A stretch of 5,551 bases of DNA from Clostridia bacterium (GTDB taxonomy: Bacteria > Bacillota > Clostridia > Oscillospirales > CAG-272). Location of the stretch: positions 1 to 5,551 of the forward strand of contig JAFTMP010000160.1 in the NCBI GenBank assembly GCA_017452335.1, given 5' to 3'. The notes beneath the pieces were generated by a model. That model was not told the origin of the DNA, ran no database searches, and saw only the letters and a list, made by a program, of their open reading frames with translations. The position numbers were made by a program, and so were the translations under genes. Of this stretch, positions 1 to 5,551 are shown in pieces (position 1 is the stretch's first letter; the number at the start of each line of letters is the position of its first letter).

Positions 1-1
1 C

Positions 2-295
2 GACGTGCTCTCCTTCCCTCTTTTCGATGACGATTTTGAGGACGAAGAGGTTTTGGCGCTGGGCGACGTGGTATTGAGCCTTGAGCGAGCAAAGGAACAG
101 GCAGAGGAATACGGACATTCCTTTGAGAGAGAATGTGCCTTTTTGGTGGTACACTCTGTACTGCATTTGATCGGATACGATCACGAGACTTCGGAAGAAG
201 ATGAAAAGGATATGTTTTTCCGTCAAGAAGAGATCATGAAGCTGTTAAAGCTTGAACGGAAGAGCGACGACGAAAAGGAGAGCGAAGAAGCATGA
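2..295 (+). CDS. ybeY: YbeY endoribonuclease / rRNA maturation factor, 3' part only
   Basis: This is the C-terminal part of YbeY (UPF0054), a single-strand endoribonuclease and metalloprotein that acts in 16S rRNA 3' end maturation and 70S ribosome quality control in the cytoplasm. The reading frame is open to the left edge and enters with DVLSFP, the conserved stretch that normally follows the N-terminal third of the family. The GTG at 5 is an internal Val codon, not a start. The metal-binding signature H-x3-H-x5-H is intact as HSVLHLIGYDH, with its histidine codons at 152, 164 and 182. The upstream LGD and EYGHS-xx-RE elements also fit the family. The tail after the histidines is rich in Glu, Asp and Lys. 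About 97 codons are present of a usual 150-170, so roughly a third is missing because of the window edge, not through damage. The stop overlaps the era start (ATGA). Confidence 0.95.
   Translation, partial: DVLSFPLFDDDFEDEEVLALGDVVLSLERAKEQAEEYGHSFERECAFLVVHSVLHLIGYDHETSEEDEKDMFFRQEEIMKLLKLERKSDDEKESEEA
273..280 (+). promoter_or_regulatory. Ribosome binding site of era, inside ybeY
   Basis: AAAAGGAG lies within the last codons of ybeY, 11 nt before the era ATG at 292. The spacing is a little long but usable. With the ATGA stop/start overlap it supports the ATG at 292 as the era start, and it suggests that era translation is coupled to that of ybeY. Confidence 0.6.
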
Positions 296-1185
296 AGAAG
301 ACAGGATTTGTTGCCATTGTAGGCAGAGCAAACGTGGGAAAATCCACCCTTATTAACGCATTGACCGGCGAAAAGATTGCCATTGTTTCAAAAAAGCCCC
401 AGACCACAAGAAACCGCATCACCGGGATCATCACCAAGGGCGAAACGCAGTTCGTCTTTATGGACACCCCCGGTATGTTAAAAAGTCAAAACAAGCTGGG
501 CGACTATATGAACAAGACCATTTCCTCCACCCTTGGCGGCGTGGATGCCGCTATTTTGGTGGTGGATGCCGACTATGGGCCCGGTGAGATCGAAAAGAAG
601 ATCATCGGACGCTTCCAAAAGGACGAGCTTCCTGCCATGCTTGCCATCAACAAGATCGACAAGAGCACCCCTCAAAAGGTGGCAGACTGCATCACTGCTT
701 ACGCCGCACTCTTTGATTTCTCCGCAGTGGTACCCATTTCGGCACTGAAAAACGACGGCGTGGACATCGTGTTGAGCGAAGCGGAGAAGTTTATGCACGA
801 GGGCGACTGGTTCTTTGACGAGGACGCCATGACCGAACAGCCCGAAAAGCAGATCGCCGCAGAGTTTATCAGAGAAAAGATTTTGCGTCTTATGGATGAT
901 GAGATCCCCCACGGCACAGCAGTGGTGATCGAAGAATTCAAGGAAAAGAAGGACCTGCTCTCCATTCGCGCCGAGATCTTCTGCGAGAGAGAAGCGCACA
1001 AGCGTATTCTCATCGGCAAAAACGGTGAAATGCTTAAAAAGATCGGCTCTTATGCAAGAGAGGATCTTGAAAAGTTCTTTGGCGTGCAGATCTATTTGAA
1101 CCTCTGGGTCAAGGTGAAGGAAAACTGGAGAGACAGCGATTTCCTCATTGCCAACTTCGGCTACGACAAAAAGGAGATCGACTGA
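292..1185 (+). CDS. era: GTPase Era, 30S ribosomal subunit assembly factor
   Basis: Era is a small essential GTPase that binds the 3' end of 16S rRNA and checks late 30S assembly at the inner face of the membrane and in the cytoplasm. The 297 residues match the usual length of about 300. All G motifs are visible: G1 GRANVGKS at residues 11-18, the switch I stretch KPQTTRNRITG at 35-45, G3 DTPG at 58-61, G4 NKID at 120-123 and G5 SAL at 150-152. The C-terminal KH domain runs from about residue 205 to 290, with its RNA-binding loop GKNG at 242-245 followed by EMLKKIG. Residue 13 is Ala where most Era proteins have Pro (GRPNVGKS); the lysine and serine that contact the nucleotide are unaffected. 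The gene follows ybeY with a 4-bp overlap. The dgkA and cdd genes that sit between ybeY and era in Bacillus and many relatives are absent. Confidence 0.98.
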   Translation: MKKTGFVAIVGRANVGKSTLINALTGEKIAIVSKKPQTTRNRITGIITKGETQFVFMDTPGMLKSQNKLGDYMNKTISSTLGGVDAAILVVDADYGPGEIEKKIIGRFQKDELPAMLAINKIDKSTPQKVADCITAYAALFDFSAVVPISALKNDGVDIVLSEAEKFMHEGDWFFDEDAMTEQPEKQIAAEFIREKILRLMDDEIPHGTAVVIEEFKEKKDLLSIRAEIFCEREAHKRILIGKNGEMLKKIGSYAREDLEKFFGVQIYLNLWVKVKENWRDSDFLIANFGYDKKEID

Positions 1186-1205
1186 TAAGCTGACTTTTGA
1201 ATAAG

Positions 1206-1212
1206 AAAGGAG
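1206..1212 (+). promoter_or_regulatory. Ribosome binding site deciding the recO start
   Basis: AAAGGAG ends at 1212. It leaves only one base before the ATG at 1214, which is too close for initiation, but seven bases before the in-frame GTG at 1220, which is close to ideal. The site therefore favours GTG as the recO start. Confidence 0.7.
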
Positions 1213-1219
1213 CATGGGT

Positions 1220-1981
1220 GTGGAGCAAAAACTCAAAGGATTGGTGCTCAAAAACATCCCCACGGGAGACAATAAAACGCTGGTCACCGTACTTGACGGA
1301 AAGATCGGTAAAACGCTCATCACCTGCCACGGCGCGCGCAAGCTGACCAGCCGCAATATGCCTGCCACCCAGCCCTTTTGTCTTTGTGAGTTCATCGTCA
1401 GCGAAAAAAACGGCAGATTTACCCTTAAAGAATCGCACCTTTTGGAAAGCTTCTTTGAACTGCGCTGTGATCTGTATGCCAGTGCTCTGGGAGCATACAT
1501 TTTGGAAACAGGCAATGCCTGCGCCAAGGAGAACGAAAACGAGGAGGCACTGCTCTCCCTCATGCTCAACAGCCTGTATGCGCTTTGCAAAAAGGATTTA
1601 GAAAAGCCCCTTGTCAAAACCGTTTACGAGCTGCGTTTGCTTTTGGAGCTGGGGTGCGAGCCCAACGTGGAGCAGTGTACCTGTTGCGGAAAGGCGCTTC
1701 CCGAAGCGGCGTTTTACGCACCCAGTGAGGGCGGAGGGGTGTGCCCTGCCTGCAAAAACGGCGGGGAGGCGCAAGGTCCCTTTTTCCCACTGGATCCCGC
1801 TTGCAGACAAGCACTGAATTACATCCTGCTTTGCGCACCCAAAAAGATCTTCCATTTTAAGCTTTCCGAAAAGGGTCTCTCTGCCCTTTCAAAAATTTCA
1901 GAGGAAAGTTTGCTGTATACCCTGGAGCGTTCCTTTGAAAGTCTGAAATTTTATAAAGAACTACAAAATATTGATGAATAA
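1220..1981 (+). CDS. recO: DNA repair protein RecO, recombination mediator
   Basis: RecO works with RecR (and RecF) to load RecA onto SSB-coated single-stranded DNA and can anneal complementary strands. The N-terminal OB fold is recognisable from the opening KGLVLKNIPTGDNKTLVTVLD and the following GKI and HGARKLTSR, which correspond to the usual GIVL, DKLVT and ARGARR/SR elements. A helical middle follows. Near the C-terminus is a four-cysteine zinc-binding site: CTCC with Cys155 and Cys158, then CPAC with Cys177 and Cys180 (numbered from the ATG at 1214). I chose GTG 1220 (253 residues) over ATG 1214 (255 residues) because the Shine-Dalgarno ends at 1212. Either length fits the family's usual 240-260. 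The gene is 34 bp after era and 5 bp before mutS2, so it is probably co-transcribed with both. No promoter-like sequence is evident in the era-recO gap. Confidence 0.94.
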   Translation: MEQKLKGLVLKNIPTGDNKTLVTVLDGKIGKTLITCHGARKLTSRNMPATQPFCLCEFIVSEKNGRFTLKESHLLESFFELRCDLYASALGAYILETGNACAKENENEEALLSLMLNSLYALCKKDLEKPLVKTVYELRLLLELGCEPNVEQCTCCGKALPEAAFYAPSEGGGVCPACKNGGEAQGPFFPLDPACRQALNYILLCAPKKIFHFKLSEKGLSALSKISEESLLYTLERSFESLKFYKELQNIDE

Positions 1982-1986
1982 ACACT

Positions 1987-4353
1987 ATGAAAAACTTTGA
2001 TAAAGCATCTAAAACACTGGAATTTGATAAAATTCTGTCCATGCTTTCCTCATGCGCGCTGACCGACGGGGCAAAAGCCAAGGCGTTAACTTTGATGCCC
2101 GATACCGATATTGAGCGCATTCGCAGGAAGCTAAAGGAAACCGACGAAGCAAAGCGCCTTGCAGGCATTAAGGGCGCGCCCTCCTTTTGGGGCGTGAAGG
2201 ATGTGGGAGACAGTCTTGAAAGAGCCGAAAAGGGCGCACAGCTTACCCCCGGGGAGCTGCTTCAAGTGGCAAGACTGCTCACCTGCGTGCGCACCTTAAA
2301 GGCATATCCCGAAAAGGACTACCCCTTTGGGCACCCCTTCTATGTATATTTTTCCCGCTTGATCACCGATAACGGTCTTGAAAAAGCCATTACCTCTGCC
2401 ATTTTGTCGGAGGACAGCATTGCAGATGATGCAAGCGCGGAGCTTGCGCGCATCAGACGGAAAATGAAGGGGCTCAACAGCAAGGTCAAGGAGCAACTGC
2501 AACGCTACATTACCAGCAGTGAATACCAAAAGTATCTGCAGGACAGCTTGATCACCACAAGGCAGGGACGCTACGTGATCCCCGTTAAGGCAGAATGCCG
2601 CGGGGAGATCAAGGGGCTGGTACACGATATTTCCTCGTCGGGCGCTACCGTGTTCATTGAACCCACGCCCGTGGTAGAGATCAACAACAATCTGCGCATC
2701 CTGCTGCGCGAAGAGGAGCAGGAAATTGAGCGCATCCTCTCTGCCCTTTCGGCACAGGTTGCGGCATCCTCGGGGCTGATCAGCTTAGACTATTACAATG
2801 TCACCGAGCTTGCCCTCATCTTTGCAAAGGCAGAGCTTTCCTTCCGCCTAAACGGCACATCCCCCGAGATCACAGAAGGGCGGGAGCTGCGTATTCTGCG
2901 CGCCCGTCATCCCCTGCTTGACAAAAACAAGGTGGTGCCCACCGATATCCGCTTGGGCGGTGATTTTGACACCCTGGTGATCACGGGTCCTAACACGGGC
3001 GGTAAGACAGTCACCTTGAAAACCTTGGGGCTTCTTTCCATGATGGCGCAAAGCGGTCTGCATACCCCCTGTAATTCCTCCTCCATCTTCTGCATCTTTG
3101 AAGAGTTTTATCCCGATATCGGTGACGAGCAGTCCATTGAGCAGTCTCTTTCCACCTTTTCGGCGCACATGAAGAACATTGTTGCCATTACTGAACAAGT
3201 AAACGATCGTTCACTGGTGCTTTTTGACGAATTGGGCGCAGGAACCGACCCTGTAGAGGGTGCGGCACTGGCAATGTCGGTGTTGGAGTACGTTCGTTCA
3301 CAAGGGGCACTCTGTGCCGCCACCACCCACTATGCGGAGTTAAAGGCGTACGCGCTGGAAACACCTCGGGTATGCAATGCCTCTTGCGAGTTTGATGTGG
3401 AGACCCTTGCCCCCACCTACCATTTGATCATCGGTACCCCCGGCAAATCCAACGCCTTTGCCATTTCCGAAAAGCTGGGGCTCTCCCCTTCCATCATTGC
3501 TCACGCACAAGGGCTGGTATCCTCGGATAACCGCAAATTCGAGCTGGTGATCGAAAAGCTGGAGGAACAGCGAGTGCTTGCCGAGAAGCATCTTGAAAAG
3601 GTACTTGCCGAAAAGGCTGAATTTGAAAAATATCAAAAGGAAGCCATGGCAAAGATCAAAAAGCAGGAAAGCGAAGCGCAAACGGCACTGGACAAGGCGA
3701 AAAACGAGGCAACGAGCATTATTAAAAGTGCCAAGGTTGCCAGCGACTTTGTGCTCCAGCGTGCCGAAGCCGCCAAGAAGGCGGCAGAGCTTTCTGAGGC
3801 AAAGAGAGAGATCAAGCAGTATCTGAAAGAAGCGGATGACAAGATCAATCCCTTGGAGGAGCGCAAGCCCGAGGAAGGGTATGTTCTGCCCCGCCCGCTC
3901 GTCAAGGGCGACCGTGTTCTGGTCTTCACCTTGGGCAAGGAGGGCACGGTGGAAGCGCCTGCCGATAAATCGGGCAATGTGGCGCTGTTACTGGGAAGCA
4001 TGCACTTCAAAACCAAGCAAAGCAACCTGAAGCTTCTTGATGCCAAGCCCGAAAAGGAAAAGACAAAGGGCTCGGTGAACACCTCCAATGCCTCTGCCAT
4101 CCACTTCTCCCCCGAAATTGACCTGCGCGGGGAGCTGGGAGACGACGCTTGGTTCTTACTTGATAAATATATCGACAGCGCACTGATGGTGAAAATGGAG
4201 ACCGTCCGCGTGATTCACGGTAAAGGCACAGGAGCTCTGCGCAAGCGTATTTGGCAGGAATTAAAAAATGACCGCCGCGTGAAGTCCTTCCGCTCGGGCG
4301 CCTACGGCGAGGGCGATATGGGCGTGACGGTGATCGAGCTGAAGGTGAAATAA
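1987..4353 (+). CDS. mutS2: MutS2 (RqcU), MutS-family ATPase with Smr endonuclease domain
   Basis: MutS2 lacks the mismatch-recognition domain of MutS. It is known as a suppressor of homologous recombination in some bacteria (a promoter of it in Bacillus), and in Bacillus subtilis as a factor that binds and splits collided ribosomes. The 788 residues match the usual 780-790. The order is: N-terminal helical core; ATPase domain with Walker A GPNTGGKT at 334-341 and Walker B LVLFDE with Asp414-Glu415, followed by LGAGTDP; a long Lys/Glu/Ala-rich coiled coil at about 516-615; a small beta-rich KOW-like segment at about 636-682; and a C-terminal Smr domain with EIDLRG at 710-715 and HGKGTG at 744-749. 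All catalytic motifs appear intact. No Shine-Dalgarno is visible before the ATG at 1987; the preceding bases are AT-rich and hold the recO stop 5 bp away, so initiation may rely on re-starting ribosomes. This is the last gene of the plus-strand run. Confidence 0.97.
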   Translation: MKNFDKASKTLEFDKILSMLSSCALTDGAKAKALTLMPDTDIERIRRKLKETDEAKRLAGIKGAPSFWGVKDVGDSLERAEKGAQLTPGELLQVARLLTCVRTLKAYPEKDYPFGHPFYVYFSRLITDNGLEKAITSAILSEDSIADDASAELARIRRKMKGLNSKVKEQLQRYITSSEYQKYLQDSLITTRQGRYVIPVKAECRGEIKGLVHDISSSGATVFIEPTPVVEINNNLRILLREEEQEIERILSALSAQVAASSGLISLDYYNVTELALIFAKAELSFRLNGTSPEITEGRELRILRARHPLLDKNKVVPTDIRLGGDFDTLVITGPNTGGKTVTLKTLGLLSMMAQSGLHTPCNSSSIFCIFEEFYPDIGDEQSIEQSLSTFSAHMKNIVAITEQVNDRSLVLFDELGAGTDPVEGAALAMSVLEYVRSQGALCAATTHYAELKAYALETPRVCNASCEFDVETLAPTYHLIIGTPGKSNAFAISEKLGLSPSIIAHAQGLVSSDNRKFELVIEKLEEQRVLAEKHLEKVLAEKAEFEKYQKEAMAKIKKQESEAQTALDKAKNEATSIIKSAKVASDFVLQRAEAAKKAAELSEAKREIKQYLKEADDKINPLEERKPEEGYVLPRPLVKGDRVLVFTLGKEGTVEAPADKSGNVALLLGSMHFKTKQSNLKLLDAKPEKEKTKGSVNTSNASAIHFSPEIDLRGELGDDAWFLLDKYIDSALMVKMETVRVIHGKGTGALRKRIWQELKNDRRVKSFRSGAYGEGDMGVTVIELKVK

Positions 4354-4404
4354 TTTAAAAGCTGCTTGGGCTCTGTCCAATCCCTTGCAAAAACTTTTAA
4401 CGGA

Positions 4405-4455
4405 ATAAAAAGTAAAAAAGTCCCCGAATACACCGAAAATGTGTGTTCGGGGACT
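4405..4455. terminator. Convergent Rho-independent terminator
   Basis: A 15-bp inverted repeat has arms at 4419-4433 (AGTCCCCGAATACAC) and 4441-4455 (GTGTGTTCGGGGACT) around a 7-base loop. Read on the minus strand, the hairpin is followed at once by TTTTTTACTTTTTATT (4418 down to about 4403), a classical T-tract, so it should end the membrane-protein operon. Read on the plus strand the stem is fully paired with one G-U, but only the weak CTATGTTTAATT follows, so termination after mutS2 would be less efficient. The one imperfect position is a G-U pair in the plus transcript and a C-A mismatch in the minus transcript. The rest of the 124-bp gap between mutS2 and the next gene is AT-rich with no gene. 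Confidence 0.85.
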
Positions 4456-4477
4456 CTATGTTTAATTGGTTGCAGGT

Positions 4478-5131
4478 TTATTCTGCTGATATGCTTGCCT
4501 CTGCTTCCCCTTGCAGTGCATCTGCAGGCGGTACAACATCTTCTACCGCCTCCACTGCGGCAAGCTCCTGGGGATACTTTTTCGAGAAAGCCAACACAAG
4601 AAGGATCACCTGCTGTGCCAGGGGGACAAGTGCCGTTAGAAGAAGCATCCACCAAGCATTCTTCCCTGCCATTGCGTGATAAAGCTTATATATAACGATC
4701 AATCCCATAACCATTAACAGCACCAGCCCCGCCAAAAAGGCAAGCAGAGCCATTGCCATAAGGACGATCAACAGCACCCGAGCGCGCTGCGCATCGGTGA
4801 TCGCTGCCGCCAGGATTAATGCGGCATAATAGAAAATGCCGGCAACAACTGTCAAAACATAATAAGCACCAAGCGCCGCAGGATAGAGCACACGCCACTT
4901 TTTCCCCTTCTTTTCGGGAGAATAGCGTTTGTTATCCTCCTCCGCCAGCTTTCCCACAAGGTAATAGCACGCAAAGGGAATAAAGCCCATCCACCCTTTA
5001 GAAACGCCCAGCTTTTGGCTGATCTTTATGCAGGTAACGCCCTGCACCACATAGTATATCATCACATAGGCACCAAGCACTACGTATACCACGGCAATGA
5101 TCATAAATGCCAGAAAAAATACAACACCCAT
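4478..5131 (-). CDS. Multi-pass membrane protein of unknown function
   Basis: I cannot assign a function. The 217 residues hold hydrophobic stretches at about 3-32, 47-63 (shorter, with Gly, Pro and aromatics), 82-111, 118-148 and 160-182, giving four or five membrane segments, then an acidic Ala/Glu/Pro tail from about 188 to 217. A basic loop (KRYSPEKKGKKWR, 68-80) lies between the second and third stretches and is probably cytoplasmic. Two related patterns occur: Lys36 to Trp47 then IP at 51-52, and Lys149 to Trp160 then VP, both with an 11-residue Lys-Trp spacing. The K-x-GW-IP style is reminiscent of DUF5684-like small membrane proteins; this is a loose resemblance from memory. The C-terminal module 145-187 matches the neighbouring upstream gene. 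The ATG at 5131 is supported by AAAGGAG nine bases upstream. No signal peptide cleavage site is evident. The gene is last in its transcription unit, just before the terminator. Confidence 0.85.
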   Translation of the reverse strand: MGVVFFLAFMIIAVVYVVLGAYVMIYYVVQGVTCIKISQKLGVSKGWMGFIPFACYYLVGKLAEEDNKRYSPEKKGKKWRVLYPAALGAYYVLTVVAGIFYYAALILAAAITDAQRARVLLIVLMAMALLAFLAGLVLLMVMGLIVIYKLYHAMAGKNAWWMLLLTALVPLAQQVILLVLAFSKKYPQELAAVEAVEDVVPPADALQGEAEASISAE

Positions 5132-5138
5132 TCTGTTT

Positions 5139-5148
5139 ATCTCCTTTC
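5139..5148 (-). promoter_or_regulatory. Ribosome binding site of the 217-residue membrane protein gene
   Basis: On the minus strand GAAAGGAGAT precedes the ATG at 5131 with nine bases between GGAG and the start. Its 5' part can pair with CTTTC just upstream (5152-5156 on the plus-strand numbering) to form a 5-bp stem with a 3-base loop. That stem is too weak to claim as a regulatory structure. The rest of the 42-bp gap to the upstream gene is AT-rich and shows no terminator or convincing promoter, which favours co-transcription. Confidence 0.7.
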
Positions 5149-5173
5149 AATGAAAGCTTTTTTAAAGTTCAGA

Positions 5174-5551
5174 TCATTCTTCCCCGCCGATCTGCTCTTG
5201 CGCCGTTTGGGGCAAAGCGGGCTCGCTTTGTGTATCTGCGGTAACTGCATCGGTTTTTTCCTCGGTTGCCTCTTGCACTGTGGGTTTGGGATATGCCACA
5301 GCACCCTCCTCGGGATAGCCTTGATAGTCCATGGAAGGGGGGACGGGAATGGGCTTGGGGTATTTTTTGCTAAATGCTAAAATGGAAAAAAGCACCAGCT
5401 GGGCAAGGGGCACGAAAATACTCAGCACCAGCATCCAGGTGGCGCTGTCCCCTGCCATGACGTGGTAGACCTTATAAATGATCACATAGGCAAAGATCGA
5501 CATGGCAATTGCCATGACCCAAATTACAGACTGAAACAGCAGTTCTATCAC
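5174..5551 (-). CDS. Paralogous membrane protein of unknown function, 3' part only
   Basis: The frame is open to the right edge of the window. A GTG codon coincides with the last three bases (5551-5549), but nothing upstream can be seen, so it is more likely an internal Val than the start. The visible 126-codon frame including the stop (125 residues, counted from that GTG) has two hydrophobic segments at about 8-26 and 38-60, joined by a short polar loop (YKVYHVMAGDSAT). A hydrophilic tail of about 60 residues follows, rich in Pro, Glu, Thr and Gln, likely disordered, ending in GGEE. Residues 23-65 align without gaps to residues 145-187 of the downstream gene, with shared IYK, YH, MAG, WML, VPLAQ and LAFSKKYP. 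The codons used for the shared residues differ, so the duplication is old. The function is unknown. It is 42 bp upstream of its paralogue and probably in the same transcript. Confidence 0.8.
   Translation of the reverse strand: MIELLFQSVIWVMAIAMSIFAYVIIYKVYHVMAGDSATWMLVLSIFVPLAQLVLFSILAFSKKYPKPIPVPPSMDYQGYPEEGAVAYPKPTVQEATEEKTDAVTADTQSEPALPQTAQEQIGGEE

Noticed and set aside
478..1617. Long minus-strand open frame of 379 codons opposite era and recO
   Set aside because: It is a shadow of two well-recognised plus-strand genes, crosses their junction, shows no family motif and has low-complexity Ser/Leu/Phe content.
3633..4100. Minus-strand open frame of 155 codons opposite mutS2
   Set aside because: Its Ser/Leu/Ala-rich sequence is the complement of the Lys/Glu-rich coiled coil of MutS2, with no features of its own.
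4114..4350. Smr domain with DLRG instead of an LDxH-type motif
   Set aside because: DLR is a common form in MutS2 Smr domains, and the HGKGTG motif is intact, so this is not evidence of loss of function.
4370..4413. AT-rich inverted repeat ACTTTT / AAAAGT before the terminator
   Set aside because: A six-base A/T-dominated match is expected by chance in this composition and adds nothing to the strong hairpin that follows.
4366..4695. Plus-strand open frames over the terminator and the 3' end of the membrane gene (also 4443-4679)
   Set aside because: They run through the hairpin, lack a ribosome binding site, and are antisense to a gene supported by paralogy and a good ribosome binding site.
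5144..5156. Small hairpin (CTTTC/GAAAG) next to the ribosome binding site of the membrane gene
   Set aside because: Five A/T-rich base pairs with a three-base loop are too weak and too frequent by chance to call a regulatory element.
5015..5380. Plus-strand open frame of 121 codons opposite the two membrane genes
   Set aside because: It crosses the intergenic gap and is antisense to two frames that match each other at protein level; Cys/His-rich content is a by-product of the complementary frame.

Overview
The window looks like a chromosomal segment of a Clostridia-type Firmicute, possibly an uncultured gut lineage. This rests on the gene order (ybeY, era, recO, mutS2), on MutS2 with a C-terminal Smr domain, on strong AGGAG-type ribosome binding sites, and on protein sequences that read like clostridial versions of these families. 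The assignment is inferred from general knowledge; no search was run.

Bases 1 to 4353 form one compact plus-strand housekeeping run. It starts inside ybeY (rRNA-processing metalloprotein, 5' end outside the window). The start codon of era (30S-assembly GTPase) overlaps the ybeY stop by 4 bp. After a 34-bp gap (taking the GTG start) comes recO (recombination mediator), and 5 bp after its stop comes mutS2 (MutS-family ATPase with Smr domain). The spacing suggests co-transcription and, at two junctions, translational coupling. YbeY, Era and, in recent work on its family, MutS2 all act on ribosomes or rRNA, while RecO and MutS2 touch recombination. The run therefore pairs ribosome quality with genome maintenance.

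Bases 4354 to 4477 are a short convergent intergenic region with a strong hairpin at 4419-4455. It can end transcription from both sides, and its best T-tract faces the minus-strand genes.

Bases 4478 to 5551 hold two minus-strand genes for small multi-pass membrane proteins of unknown function. The upstream one runs off the right edge of the window. They share a clearly related C-terminal membrane module (27 of 43 residues identical by eye), so they are diverged tandem paralogues, probably in one operon ending at the hairpin. This pair is the only part that is not standard housekeeping. I saw no RNA genes, mobile elements, CRISPR arrays or DNA-level repeats, and nothing that amounts to a clear new system.
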